Positions 47,869 through 55,808 of a stretch of DNA of 64,000 nt are shown here, piece by piece. The notes beneath the pieces are model-generated. The model was not told where the DNA came from, made no database searches, and saw only the letters and a program-made list of their open reading frames with translations. This stretch comes from Kumtagia sp963820075 (lineage in GTDB: Bacteria; Pseudomonadota; Alphaproteobacteria; Rhizobiales; Rhizobiaceae): contig CAWFYS010000008.1 in the NCBI GenBank assembly GCA_963820075.1, forward strand, positions 1-64,000, read 5' to 3'. The position numbers and the translations under genes are program-made. Each line of letters begins with the position of its first letter. Position 1 is the stretch's first letter.

Positions 47869-49155
47869 ATGGACCAGATTGTCAATCGGCCAAGTGTGGA
47901 CAGCCCGACTTCCATCGCGTCGGCGCTCGACCTGAACGAAAAGCCCGGACCCGGCAGGGGGCGGCTGCTGTTTCGCGCGATCGTCGTTGCCGCTGTTCTC
48001 GCCGCACTTGGCGGCGCCCTGTATTGGTGGACCGCACCCGCACAAGCGCCGGTCGAGTTCACCACCGCGCCTGTCAAGCGCGGCGACCTCACCGTCGAGG
48101 TATCGGCAACCGGAACGCTGCAGCCGCTCATACAGGTCGATATTTCCAGCGAGCTTTCGGGCGTCGTGCGCTCGGTCAATGTCGACGAGAACGACACGGT
48201 GAAGAAAGGCGACGTGCTGGCCGAACTCGACACGGTGCGGATCGTCGCCAATGTCGACCGCGCGGAAGCGTCGGTCAAAGTGGCGCAGGCACAAGTCGGC
48301 CAGGCGCAAACCACGCTGAAGGAATCCGGGCAGACGCTTTCGCGCGCTCAGCAGCTTTCCGATCGCGGCATGGTGGCGCAACAGGCGCTCGACACCGCGC
48401 TTGCGGCGCGCGACCGCGCGGTCAGCGCGGTGGCGGTGGCGGAAGCGAACCTGGCTATCGCCAGGGCGGAGCTGAAATTGCAGCAGGCGGACCTGCAGAA
48501 GAGCCGTATCTATGCTCCGGTCGACGGCATCGTACTCACCCGCTCGGTCGATCCCGGCCAGACGGTGGCGTCGTCGCTGCAGGCGCCGGTGCTGTTCGTG
48601 CTCGCCGCCGATCTCAGGAAGATGGAGCTGAAGGCAGCGATCGACGAGGCCGACATCGGCGCGGTCAGGCCGGGCCAGCCATCCCGCTTCACCGTGGACG
48701 CTTTTCCGGAGCGGCGCTTCGACGCGGAAATCCGCGATATTTCCTTCGCTTCCGCGACGACCGAGGGCGTGGTGACCTACAATGCGCGCCTCGACGTCGA
48801 CAATGGCGAATTGCTGCTGAGGCCCGGAATGACAGCGACGGTAGCAGTGGTCACGCGCCAGGCCAGTGATGTGCTCACCATTCCCAACGCGGCCTTCCGC
48901 TACAGTCCTCCCGCCCCGCAAGCCGAAACGGGCTGGAGCCTGCAGCGGCTTTTCATGCCGCGCTTCGCACGACCGCGCGCCGCCCGCCCGGCGGGCCGCG
49001 AGCCCGACGGAACGCGCGCCGTCTACGTGCTGAAGGACGGCCAACCCGAAGCCGTGCGCGTAAGGGCCGGTTCGAGCGACGGGGAGAACACGGAAATCCT
49101 TTCCGGCCTGTCGGAAGGCGATCAGGTGATAACCGGCGCCCGCGGGACGCGCTAG
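47869..49155 (+). CDS. Periplasmic adaptor of a MacA type
   Basis: 428 residues from ATG 47869 (a start 36 bases earlier is open). One N-terminal membrane helix (residues about 35-55, FRAIVVAAVLAALGGALYWW), then barrel-sandwich half motif LQPLIQVDISSELSGVVRSV, a helical hairpin (QVGQAQTTLKESGQTLSRAQ), the second half IYAPVDGIVLTRSVDPGQTV, and a membrane-proximal domain ending GLSEGDQVITGARGTR. Such MacA-like adaptors join an ABC exporter to an outer-membrane channel. The next two genes encode the ABC subunits, two bases downstream, so the three form an operon. No TolC gene is near. Confidence 0.88.
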   Translation: MDQIVNRPSVDSPTSIASALDLNEKPGPGRGRLLFRAIVVAAVLAALGGALYWWTAPAQAPVEFTTAPVKRGDLTVEVSATGTLQPLIQVDISSELSGVVRSVNVDENDTVKKGDVLAELDTVRIVANVDRAEASVKVAQAQVGQAQTTLKESGQTLSRAQQLSDRGMVAQQALDTALAARDRAVSAVAVAEANLAIARAELKLQQADLQKSRIYAPVDGIVLTRSVDPGQTVASSLQAPVLFVLAADLRKMELKAAIDEADIGAVRPGQPSRFTVDAFPERRFDAEIRDISFASATTEGVVTYNARLDVDNGELLLRPGMTATVAVVTRQASDVLTIPNAAFRYSPPAPQAETGWSLQRLFMPRFARPRAARPAGREPDGTRAVYVLKDGQPEAVRVRAGSSDGENTEILSGLSEGDQVITGARGTR

Positions 49156-49157
49156 CG

Positions 49158-49865
49158 ATGAGCGTTGATAGCGAACTCATCCGGTTCGACGGCGTCTGGA
49201 AGACCTACGGCAAGGGCGAGGCGAAAGTGCACGCGCTGGCGGGCGTGTCCTTTTCGATCGAGCGCGGCGAATTCGTCGCCATCATGGGGCCTTCGGGTTC
49301 CGGCAAGTCGACGGCGATGAATATTGTCGGCTGTCTCGACACGCCGACCGCCGGCCGTTACGGCTTCCTCGGCATCGATGCCGGCAGACTTGACCGCGCG
49401 CGCCGCGCAATTCTGCGCAACCGCCACATCGGATTCGTCTTTCAGGGCTACAATCTGCTTGCCCGCACCACGGCGGCGGAAAATGTCGAGTTGCCGCTGA
49501 TTTATCGCGGCATCGCGGCATCCGAGCGCCGGCAGTTGGCGATGCGCGCGCTGGACGAGGTCGGCCTCAAAGGCCGCGAACACCACACACCCGCCGAACT
49601 TTCAGGCGGCCAGCAGCAGCGTGTGGCGATCGCGCGCGCCATCGTCACGCGGCCGACCCTGGTCGTGGCCGACGAGCCGACGGGAAACCTGGATACGGCC
49701 CGCAGCCACGAAATCATGAACCTGCTCACCCGCCTCAATGACGAATTCGGGCTCACCATCGTCATGGTCACGCATGAGCATGATGTCGCCGCCTATGCCG
49801 GCCGCACGATCGGCTTTCTCGACGGCCATGTCGCCTCGGACAGGCTGAACGCGGAGGCTGCCTGA
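49158..49865 (+). CDS. ABC transporter ATP-binding protein, MacB/LolD type
   Basis: 235 residues from ATG 49158, two bases after the adaptor stop. All ABC ATPase motifs: Walker A MGPSGSGKSTAMNIVGCLD, Q loop FVFQGYNLLARTTAAENVEL, signature LSGGQQQRVAIARAI, Walker B TLVVADEPTGNLDT, and H loop TIVMVTHEHDVAAYAGR. The VFQGYNLL and PTGNLDT forms are those of MacB/LolD-type exporters. In this operon the ATPase and the permease are separate proteins, whereas E. coli MacB is a fusion. Its stop overlaps the permease start by one base (TGATG). Confidence 0.93.
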   Translation: MSVDSELIRFDGVWKTYGKGEAKVHALAGVSFSIERGEFVAIMGPSGSGKSTAMNIVGCLDTPTAGRYGFLGIDAGRLDRARRAILRNRHIGFVFQGYNLLARTTAAENVELPLIYRGIAASERRQLAMRALDEVGLKGREHHTPAELSGGQQQRVAIARAIVTRPTLVVADEPTGNLDTARSHEIMNLLTRLNDEFGLTIVMVTHEHDVAAYAGRTIGFLDGHVASDRLNAEAA

Positions 49866-51073
49866 TGCTTTGGGAAACCATCCGCCTGGCGCTGCGCTCC
49901 ATCCGCCGCAACGTGCTGCGCTCTTTCCTGACGCTGCTCGGCATCGTGATCGGGGTGGCCGCCGTAATTGCCATGCTCACCATCGGCGGCGGTACGACCG
50001 AGAAGGTGAAATCCGACATTTCGCGGCTGGGCAGCAACCTGCTGGTGGTGCGCGCCGCCCGGCCGGACCGTTCGGGCTCGACCTCGTTCACGCCGCGCAA
50101 GCTTGACGAGAAGGACGTGGCGGGCCTCGTCAGCGGGCTGACCTCGGCGCGCGCGGTGTCGGCCGCCGCGCAGAGCACGGTGCGCGTCGTCTTCGGCGCG
50201 CAGAACGTGGCAGCCGACGTCACCGGCACCGACCTCGCCTACTTCGTGGCCCGCGACTGGCGCCTCTCGCAGGGCCGCCTGTTCACCGAATTGGAAACAC
50301 GCAACGGCGCCAATGTCTGCCTGATCGGCCAGACGGTGCGGACCCAGTTCTTCGGCGGCGGCGATCCCGACGGCCAGCCGATGCGTGTCGGCAAGATGAG
50401 CTGCCGCGTCATCGGCGTGCTTGAAAGCAAGGGAACATCCGGCTTCGGCCAGGACCAGGACAACACGGTGATCATGCCGCTCACCACCTATCAGCGCCGC
50501 ATCGCCGGCGACCGTGATGTCGACGCGATCTACGTCTCAGCCGCCGACGGGGTCGCGACATCGCAGGTTCAGGACGAGATCGAGACGATCCTGCGGGAAA
50601 CCCGGCGCATCGCGCCGGGCGCCGACGACAATTTCGACGTGCGCGACATGACTCAGGTCGCCGAGGCCATGGCCAGCGCCACCGCGACCATGACCGGCAT
50701 GCTTGGCGCGGTGGCCGGCGTCAGCCTGCTGGTCGGCGGCATAGGCATCATGAACATCATGCTGGTATCCGTCACCGAGCGGACCCGCGAAATCGGCATC
50801 CGGCTTGCCATAGGCGCGCAGGAGAAGCACATTCTCATCCAGTTCCTGGTCGAGGCGACGGTGCTTTCGCTGCTTGGCGGATTGATCGGCATAGCGCTCG
50901 GCCTGGCGCTGGCGGGAACGGCGTCGCTGACCCTGGATATCCCGTTCTCGCCGAGCCTCTCCGTCATCCTGCTGGCCGTCGGCTTCTCGGCGCTGATCGG
51001 CATGGTGTTCGGCTTTTTCCCGGCGCTGCGCGGCGCCCGGCTGGATCCGATCGTGGCATTGCGCCACGAGTAG
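49865..51073 (+). CDS. ABC transporter permease, MacB/FtsX type
   Basis: 402 residues from ATG 49865. Four membrane helices: one near the N-terminus (RSFLTLLGIVIGVAAVIAML) and three at the end (GMLGAVAGVSLLVGGIGIMN, FLVEATVLSLLGGLIGIALG, LAVGFSALIGMVFGFFPALR). The large loop between helix 1 and 2 is periplasmic (residues about 40-275). SVTERTREIGIRLAIGAQEK is the FtsX-family coupling helix signature. Together with the ATPase and adaptor it would export a drug, peptide or lipid-like molecule across the envelope; the substrate is unknown. Confidence 0.92.
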   Translation: MLWETIRLALRSIRRNVLRSFLTLLGIVIGVAAVIAMLTIGGGTTEKVKSDISRLGSNLLVVRAARPDRSGSTSFTPRKLDEKDVAGLVSGLTSARAVSAAAQSTVRVVFGAQNVAADVTGTDLAYFVARDWRLSQGRLFTELETRNGANVCLIGQTVRTQFFGGGDPDGQPMRVGKMSCRVIGVLESKGTSGFGQDQDNTVIMPLTTYQRRIAGDRDVDAIYVSAADGVATSQVQDEIETILRETRRIAPGADDNFDVRDMTQVAEAMASATATMTGMLGAVAGVSLLVGGIGIMNIMLVSVTERTREIGIRLAIGAQEKHILIQFLVEATVLSLLGGLIGIALGLALAGTASLTLDIPFSPSLSVILLAVGFSALIGMVFGFFPALRGARLDPIVALRHE

Positions 51074-51082
51074 CCGGCCCGC

Positions 51083-51790
51083 TTAGCCGCCGAAGTGCCA
51101 TTCGACGATCGGCTTCATATGCGGCGCCAGCCCCTCTGGAAGGTCGTGGCGCCCGCGGATGATCACCGCCCCGTCGATTTCCGGCTCCGTCTCCGCCGCC
51201 AGGAAATCGGCTATGCGCCGGGCGATTTCCTCGGCCGGCGCGGCCAGATGGTAGCGGCGAAAGATGACTGTATTGGAATCGCGGGAATAGAGGTGGTAGT
51301 TGTCGTCGGCGGGCGCCGACAAAATGTCGATGCCCGTCTCCTCGAACACCTCGCGGGCCATGTTGAAGTCGACATCGACAAGACCGTCGCGAAAGTCGAA
51401 GGGCTCGAACGAGCCCGCCGCGAAATACACCTTGCCGGGATTGGCGGTGTGGGCGCCCATGCGGATCGCAATCAGCGCACCGTCGCTGGACACCAGCGCC
51501 GCATGCGCGAAGGCATGCTCCGCGCCAGGGGGGCGTTCGCGGCGCCACTGGAGCAGCGTGGCGTAGCGTACCGCGTGGCAGCGGCCGACCAGCCTGCCTT
51601 GGCCATAGGCGATCTGCGATAGGAGCATGATAATGCCGTCGAAAAGCGCGGGGTTGGCAGCAATTTCGTGCTGCCAGTTGGCGTCGATCGCGACGGTGTT
51701 CGCCGCCTCGAACGGATGCGGCTCGGGATCGAGCCGCACTTCGATGGCCGAAACCGGCACAACCAGGCCGCGCGGAAGGTCGAACATCAT
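51083..51790 (-). CDS. NUDIX hydrolase
   Basis: 235 residues from ATG 51790 (GGAG eight bases upstream; ATG 51787 equally possible). A variant Nudix box is visible: a Gly in AAGSFEPFDFRDG and, downstream, REVFEETGIDI, which holds the metal-binding Glu residues (REVxEETG). Residues before it (ALIAIRMGAHTANPGKVYFA) fit the strand that precedes the box. It probably hydrolyses a nucleoside diphosphate linked to another moiety; the substrate is unknown. It starts 11 bases after the upstream nuclease-like gene, so the two are likely co-transcribed. Confidence 0.82.
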   Translation of the reverse strand: MMFDLPRGLVVPVSAIEVRLDPEPHPFEAANTVAIDANWQHEIAANPALFDGIIMLLSQIAYGQGRLVGRCHAVRYATLLQWRRERPPGAEHAFAHAALVSSDGALIAIRMGAHTANPGKVYFAAGSFEPFDFRDGLVDVDFNMAREVFEETGIDILSAPADDNYHLYSRDSNTVIFRRYHLAAPAEEIARRIADFLAAETEPEIDGAVIIRGRHDLPEGLAPHMKPIVEWHFGG

Positions 51791-51801
51791 GTTTTTCTCC
51801 G

Positions 51802-52914
51802 TCAAACCATGTCGAGCGTCACGGCGACCGGGCAATGGTCGGACGCCTTCGGCCGGTCCCAGCCGACCCTGGGGAATCGCTCGACCTCCTGGCCGGGCGG
51901 AAAAATCGTGCGCCATGGCTGCCCGCCGCGAATGATATCGGGTATGGCGGTCGAATTGCGTTCGGCCAAGGCGGGCGAGAGCAACAGATAGTCAAGCTGG
52001 CACAAGTGCCGCTCCTGTGGCCCGCGCGTGTGATACAGCGTCCAGCGTTCAAGTTCCGGCCGCCGCTCGACAATATTGTGCGCGAAGCCGTCGGCGAGCA
52101 GGTAGTCGAGCGCCGAGACCTGCTCGTTGACGATCGTGAACTCGAAGCCTGCCTGCTCGTCGCCGCCGATGACGATGCGCTGCCGGTAGTCGTTCATGTC
52201 GCCGCAGATCGCCCAGCGTTTCGACGCCGCGTGCTCCTTGCCGAACCGGCTCTCGATGATCTGGCGCACGGCCTTCGCCTCGGCGCCGCGCACCGGCATT
52301 GTCGCATCCCGGCCTGGCACGCCGTCGCGCGCGGCGCCCATGGACTTGAAATGAACGGCGTAGACGGTCAGCGGCTGGCCGCCGATCCGCACATCGATCT
52401 CCAGGCAGTCGCGCCGGAAGATGCGTTCATGGGATTGAATGCCGAGCGCTTCGAGCTGCGGCGTATGCAGGCCGAGTTCGCCATAGGTCAGCGGGGCATG
52501 GCTGTTCATGCGCACGAATTCGATCGGCTGGCCGTCGCGGGTCTCCTCGCGCATCATCACGGCAACGTCGATGCCGCGTGTATCATTGCCGGCGGTGGTG
52601 AATTTCTGGCGATAGCCATGGCCGACCATCTTGAAGAGGTAGCCATACTCGAAAGCCTTCAGCGCCTCGATATTGTCTATTTCCTGCACGCAGAGAATGT
52701 CGGCGCGCGTCGCGGCGATGGCCAGCGCGGTGAGCTGGCGCGTATCGTCGGCGTGCGCGATAGTGCGGGCCTGTTCGAGCAGCCTGAACTCGGCCTCGTC
52801 GCGGATATGGAAAAGCGCCAGCGTGCGGTCCTGCTGGAGCTGGTTGCGGTAGCCGGAGAAGTCGAACCTGTACATCAGGTTCTCGACGTTGAAGGTGGCG
52901 AGCCGGAAGGACAT
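51802..52914 (-). CDS. Endonuclease/exonuclease/phosphatase family protein
   Basis: 370 residues from ATG 52914. EEP-fold active-site motifs are in order: ATFNVENL (Asn), DILCVQEIDNIEAL (catalytic Glu), VYAVHFKSMG (His region), ICGDMNDYRQ (GDxN) and KASDHCPVAV (SDH). These enzymes cleave phosphodiester bonds in nucleic acids, phospholipids or other phosphate esters. No signal peptide. It is the first gene of a pair with the NUDIX hydrolase. Substrate unknown. Confidence 0.88.
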   Translation of the reverse strand: MSFRLATFNVENLMYRFDFSGYRNQLQQDRTLALFHIRDEAEFRLLEQARTIAHADDTRQLTALAIAATRADILCVQEIDNIEALKAFEYGYLFKMVGHGYRQKFTTAGNDTRGIDVAVMMREETRDGQPIEFVRMNSHAPLTYGELGLHTPQLEALGIQSHERIFRRDCLEIDVRIGGQPLTVYAVHFKSMGAARDGVPGRDATMPVRGAEAKAVRQIIESRFGKEHAASKRWAICGDMNDYRQRIVIGGDEQAGFEFTIVNEQVSALDYLLADGFAHNIVERRPELERWTLYHTRGPQERHLCQLDYLLLSPALAERNSTAIPDIIRGGQPWRTIFPPGQEVERFPRVGWDRPKASDHCPVAVTLDMV

Positions 52915-53061
52915 GAATGCGCTTTTGCCTGCTGTGGCCGCCGAACACAAGCCCGCGCCGGCGCACCGGAACAAAGCCGTTCATCGCGCGTTCATGCTGT
53001 GGGCACTACCATGTCCAACATCGGGACATGGGCGGATCGCGGGTTTTTCTGGAGACGGAGA

Positions 53062-53676
53062 ATGATCACGGCACTATCGACCCTCGCGCGCGCGGGCGCG
53101 ATCGCGCTTGGCATGCTGACCGGGCTTTCCGGAGGCGCAGGATCCGCTCCGCTGGGACCAATCGGCAGGCTCCAGCCGCCCGCAATGGGCGCTGGCCTTC
53201 CGGTGCAGCCGGTCGTCGACGGCGAGTTTCGCGGAGGAACCCACCCCATTTGGCCGCGCTTCAACCGCGGCGGAGGCGAGTGGCGAGGCGATCGCGCTTG
53301 GCAGGGTGGAAGCCAGTGGAACGGAAACCGCAAATGGCGGGGAAACCGCGCCTGGCGCGGTAACGGCAGGTGGAACCGCAACGGCAATTGGCACGGCCGA
53401 CGCAACTGGAACAAGTATCGGCGCTATCGCAACAACGACAACTATTTTAACGGCGGCATCTTCCTGGGGTTGGGCGTGCCCCTGTTGGGTGGCTACTACG
53501 GTGGCCCTCGTTACTATGACCCATACTACGCGCCGCGCCGCTATTATCGCGCGCCAGTCGCAGGCAATACGCATGTGCGCTGGTGCTTCGCGCGCTATCG
53601 CAGCTACCGCGCCTGGGACAATAGTTTCCAGCCTTACAACGGCCCGCGCCGGCAGTGCTACTCGCCCTATGGCTGA
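53062..53676 (+). CDS. BA14K family secreted protein
   Basis: 204 residues from ATG 53062 (GGAGACGGAG upstream). Residues 1-28 form a signal peptide (LARAGAIALGMLTGLSGGAG). The centre is low-complexity, rich in Arg, Trp, Asn and Gly (WRGNRAWRGNGRWNRNGNWH). A hydrophobic Gly-rich stretch (NGGIFLGLGVPLLGGYYGGP) follows, and the C-terminal 35 residues (HVRWCFARYRSYRAWDNSFQ, then RRQCYSPYG) match the BA14K repeat, named for an immunoreactive Brucella protein. Function is unclear; a lectin-like role has been proposed for the family. A 81-base repeat array begins 40 bases after its stop. Confidence 0.85.
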   Translation: MITALSTLARAGAIALGMLTGLSGGAGSAPLGPIGRLQPPAMGAGLPVQPVVDGEFRGGTHPIWPRFNRGGGEWRGDRAWQGGSQWNGNRKWRGNRAWRGNGRWNRNGNWHGRRNWNKYRRYRNNDNYFNGGIFLGLGVPLLGGYYGGPRYYDPYYAPRRYYRAPVAGNTHVRWCFARYRSYRAWDNSFQPYNGPRRQCYSPYG

Positions 53677-53715
53677 GCCGCACTGTAATTGCTGAACCGC
53701 GCCGCCGCAAAAAAA

Positions 53716-53935
53716 GAGCCGACGCAGGCCCCCGCCGCGCCGGCTCCCTCACTGCACGGGCCGATGCCCCCCGGCTCGGCTGCACTGAGAATTGCAGAGC
53801 CGACGCAGGCCCCTTACTGCGCCGGCTCTCGCTGTGTCGGCCGATGCCCCCCGGCCCGGCCGAACCTCGGAATTGCTGAGCCGACGCAGTTCCCCAACTG
53901 CGTCGGCTCTCGTGCCGTCATTCGACACCCCCCGC
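53716..53935. repeat. Tandem repeat of 81 bases, each unit a hairpin
   Basis: Units start with GAGCCGACGCAG at 53716, 53797 and 53878, exactly 81 bases apart; the third is degenerate at its end and a partial one precedes the first. Each unit begins with a hairpin; the third is a perfect 14-base stem (GAGCCGACGCAGTT / AACTGCGTCGGCTC) with loop CCCC. A run of seven A at 53709-53715 would give a U-tract to leftward transcripts, so the array may terminate the protease operon coming from the right. Confidence 0.8.
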
Positions 53936-54061
53936 GGGATCGCCTGCAACGACACGATAACGAAGCTTCCGCCAGATACCACGCAAGAAGCGGGCCAACC
54001 GAAGATGTGCCGGTCTGGGACACATTGAGCGGCCGATCAGTGACCGGAAGATGCGAGAAGC

Positions 54062-54286
54062 TCAGAAGGCGCGGATCGCGCCCACCACGTCGACGACCAC
54101 GTCAAGGCCTTTGAAGGTTTTTGGAATGCCCGATGCCTGGGCTTCGCGCGAAACCGAGATATTCAGCGCCAGGTCGTCCTTGCCGGTATTGAGGCCTATG
54201 CCTATGCCCAGCAATCCTTCCTGTTGGCCGAACCGCTCCTCGAAAGCCTTCTGGATCTCAAGCGCCTGACCCATCGAGTGTTTCAT
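54062..54286 (-). CDS. Small protein downstream of a trypsin-like protease
   Basis: 74 residues from ATG 54286. Predicted alpha-beta: a helix (MGQALEIQKAFEERFGQQEG) followed by strands LLGIGIGLNTGKDDLALNIS and GIPKTFKGLDVVVDVVGAIR. The pattern GIGIGLN...LALNISV...IPKTFKGLDVVVDVVG resembles the N-terminal segment seen in front of some bacterial trypsin-like domains (VGVGVG...PKxIDGVxTDVV). Here it is a separate gene placed 15 bases after the protease stop, same strand. A helper or inhibitor role is a guess from that resemblance. Confidence 0.55.
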   Translation of the reverse strand: MKHSMGQALEIQKAFEERFGQQEGLLGIGIGLNTGKDDLALNISVSREAQASGIPKTFKGLDVVVDVVGAIRAF

Positions 54287-54301
54287 TCAGCCACATGGTC
54301 C

Positions 54302-55363
54302 TCAAACGAGCGTCACCCCCAACTGCTCGATTACCGATGATATAGGGTTGGCCCCGGTAATGCCAACGTTGCCGGCGCCTCCCGAGGCCGAGCCGGCAAA
54401 AAGCAACCCCAAGGGCCTGCCGCCTTCATCGACGATCAGCGAACCGCTGTCGCCCGGCCTGCCGAAGGGCTCCGGCGCCATGTCCGTCTCGATAAGCACC
54501 TGTCCGTCGAAACGCGCCAACCCTACCCCGACATCGACCAGATAGTTGTTCACATTGACCGCGCGCACCTTGCCGCGCGTATGACGGGTCGTGCGTCCCG
54601 TTTTGAAAACGGTCATGCCGGGCAACGCCTCGACCGGCGCTTCGGCCTCAAGGGTCATTGCGGGAGAAGGTGGGTCCGAACTGTCGTAGAGCGTATTGCG
54701 GTCCTCGCCGCGGCCGTGGTCGGTGAGCGCGGCGACGGCGGCATCCACGCGGTTGGGAAAACCGCCGAACTGGATAGGCACGAAACGGATCAGTTCGGCG
54801 ATCCTATCCTCTTCCGGCCGCCCTTCGTCGCGCGCGCCGGGCTGCATGATGGCTGTGCCGATGGGCACGCTGTTCACGTCGGCCAGCACATGGTTGTTCG
54901 AGAGGATGCCGGTCCTGCCGCTGAGATTGTCGCGGCAAAAGCACCCGAGCGTGCCCGCATAGTCGACGGTAACGGGGGAGATGCTGACCCCGAGGCGGAT
55001 CGGATCGCTGCGCTGCGTGGTCCAGAGCGGCTTCTGCCGACCGATATAGAGAACCTCGGCTTCGCCCATGGCCATGCCGACTATCTCCTCGACGTCCGCG
55101 CTCTGCATCTTGTTGCGGCTTTGAACCAGCACCGCCAGCCGGACATCGCCCGGGCCGGTGCCCTCCGCCACGCCGAGCGCGATGTCGTTGGCGCGGCGGC
55201 GAGGCGGCCTTCTCGGCCGGGCCGACTTCGTCTCGAGAAGCAACGGATCGAGGAAGAGACCTGGCGACGGCTGCGCCATCCGGGCCGTCATCGGCAGTTC
55301 TATGAACTGGAAAACCCGCGAAAAAATGCGCGCCTGCAATTCGAGCGCAGATTCGATTTGCAT
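54302..55363 (-). CDS. Trypsin-like serine protease
   Basis: 353 residues from ATG 55363, chosen because GGAGGG lies six bases upstream (the frame is open to 55408). No signal peptide. The C-terminal two thirds is chymotrypsin-like: His158 in GILSNNHVLAD, a likely Asp207 in NRVDAAVAALTDHG, and Ser306 in GRPGDSGSLIVDEGG make up a triad. The N-terminal 120 residues include an Arg/Pro-rich stretch (SARPRRPPRRRAND) and a small alpha-beta part (VRLAVLVQSRNKMQSADVEE). CFCRDNLSG has two Cys. Its target is unknown. Followed by a small coupled gene; a terminator lies upstream, so the pair has its own promoter. Confidence 0.78.
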   Translation of the reverse strand: MQIESALELQARIFSRVFQFIELPMTARMAQPSPGLFLDPLLLETKSARPRRPPRRRANDIALGVAEGTGPGDVRLAVLVQSRNKMQSADVEEIVGMAMGEAEVLYIGRQKPLWTTQRSDPIRLGVSISPVTVDYAGTLGCFCRDNLSGRTGILSNNHVLADVNSVPIGTAIMQPGARDEGRPEEDRIAELIRFVPIQFGGFPNRVDAAVAALTDHGRGEDRNTLYDSSDPPSPAMTLEAEAPVEALPGMTVFKTGRTTRHTRGKVRAVNVNNYLVDVGVGLARFDGQVLIETDMAPEPFGRPGDSGSLIVDEGGRPLGLLFAGSASGGAGNVGITGANPISSVIEQLGVTLV

Positions 55364-55406
55364 CAAACCCTCCAATCGCGCCCTGCCCGACGAATCGGAC
55401 TCTAGC

Positions 55407-55443
55407 AAAAAACCAAGGGCCGCGGATCTCCCGCGGCCCTTGG
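55407..55443 (-). terminator. Rho-independent terminator for ilvC-side transcript
   Basis: A stem CCAAGGGCCGCGG (55413-55425) pairs with CCGCGGCCCTTGG (55431-55443) around a short loop. On the reverse strand it is followed by T residues (complement of the A run at 55407-55412). It lies downstream of ilvC and of the repeat array, so it ends leftward transcripts from there. Confidence 0.85.
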
Positions 55444-55499
55444 CTATCTCCTTCGCGATTACTCACGCGCCCGATCGGGGCAAGTAAAGGCGAGACCCG

Positions 55500-55808
55500 T
55501 GGATCGCCTCCTCAGTTTTTCGCCTTGTCGACCAGCCTGTTCCTGGCGATCGCCCGCGCGACCGCAGGGCAAGGCCCGAGGACGCGCCGAAGAAAAACCC
55601 GTGGATCGCCTCCTCAGTTTTTCGCCTTGTCGACCAGCCTGTTCTTGGCGACCCGCGCGACCGCAGGGCAAGACCCGAGGACGCGCCGAAGGAAAACCCG
55701 TGGATCGCCTCAGTTCTTCGCCTTGTCGACCAGCTTGTTCCTGGCGATCGCCCGCGCGACCGCAGGGCAAGGCCCGAGGACGCGCCGAAGGAAAACCCGT
55801 GGATCGCC
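55500..55808. repeat. Three extra tandem copies of the ilvC 3' end
   Basis: Each unit holds the last 14 or so codons of ilvC (reverse strand AIARNKLVDKAKN plus stop) and about 55 bases of downstream GC-rich sequence (ACCGCAGGGCAAG...GCGCCGAAGGAAAA). Stop codons lie at 55512, 55614, 55710 and, in ilvC itself, 55809. Spacings are 102, 96 and 99 bases, all multiples of three. Copies differ by CTC insertions and some substitutions; the two copies nearest ilvC are the most alike. Open reading frames run through the array on both strands. Confidence 0.85.

Noticed and set aside
51835..53676. Forward frame of 613 codons joining antisense of the EEP gene to the BA14K gene
   Set aside because: Only the last 204 codons (from 53062) have a ribosome binding site, a signal peptide and a BA14K domain; the rest is antisense.
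53716..53935. CRISPR array
   Set aside because: Units are 81 bases long, directly adjoining and without unique spacers; no cas genes.
55500..55808. CRISPR or VNTR-coded protein array
   Set aside because: The units clearly derive from the ilvC 3' end and downstream DNA; no unique spacers and no gene start with a ribosome binding site.
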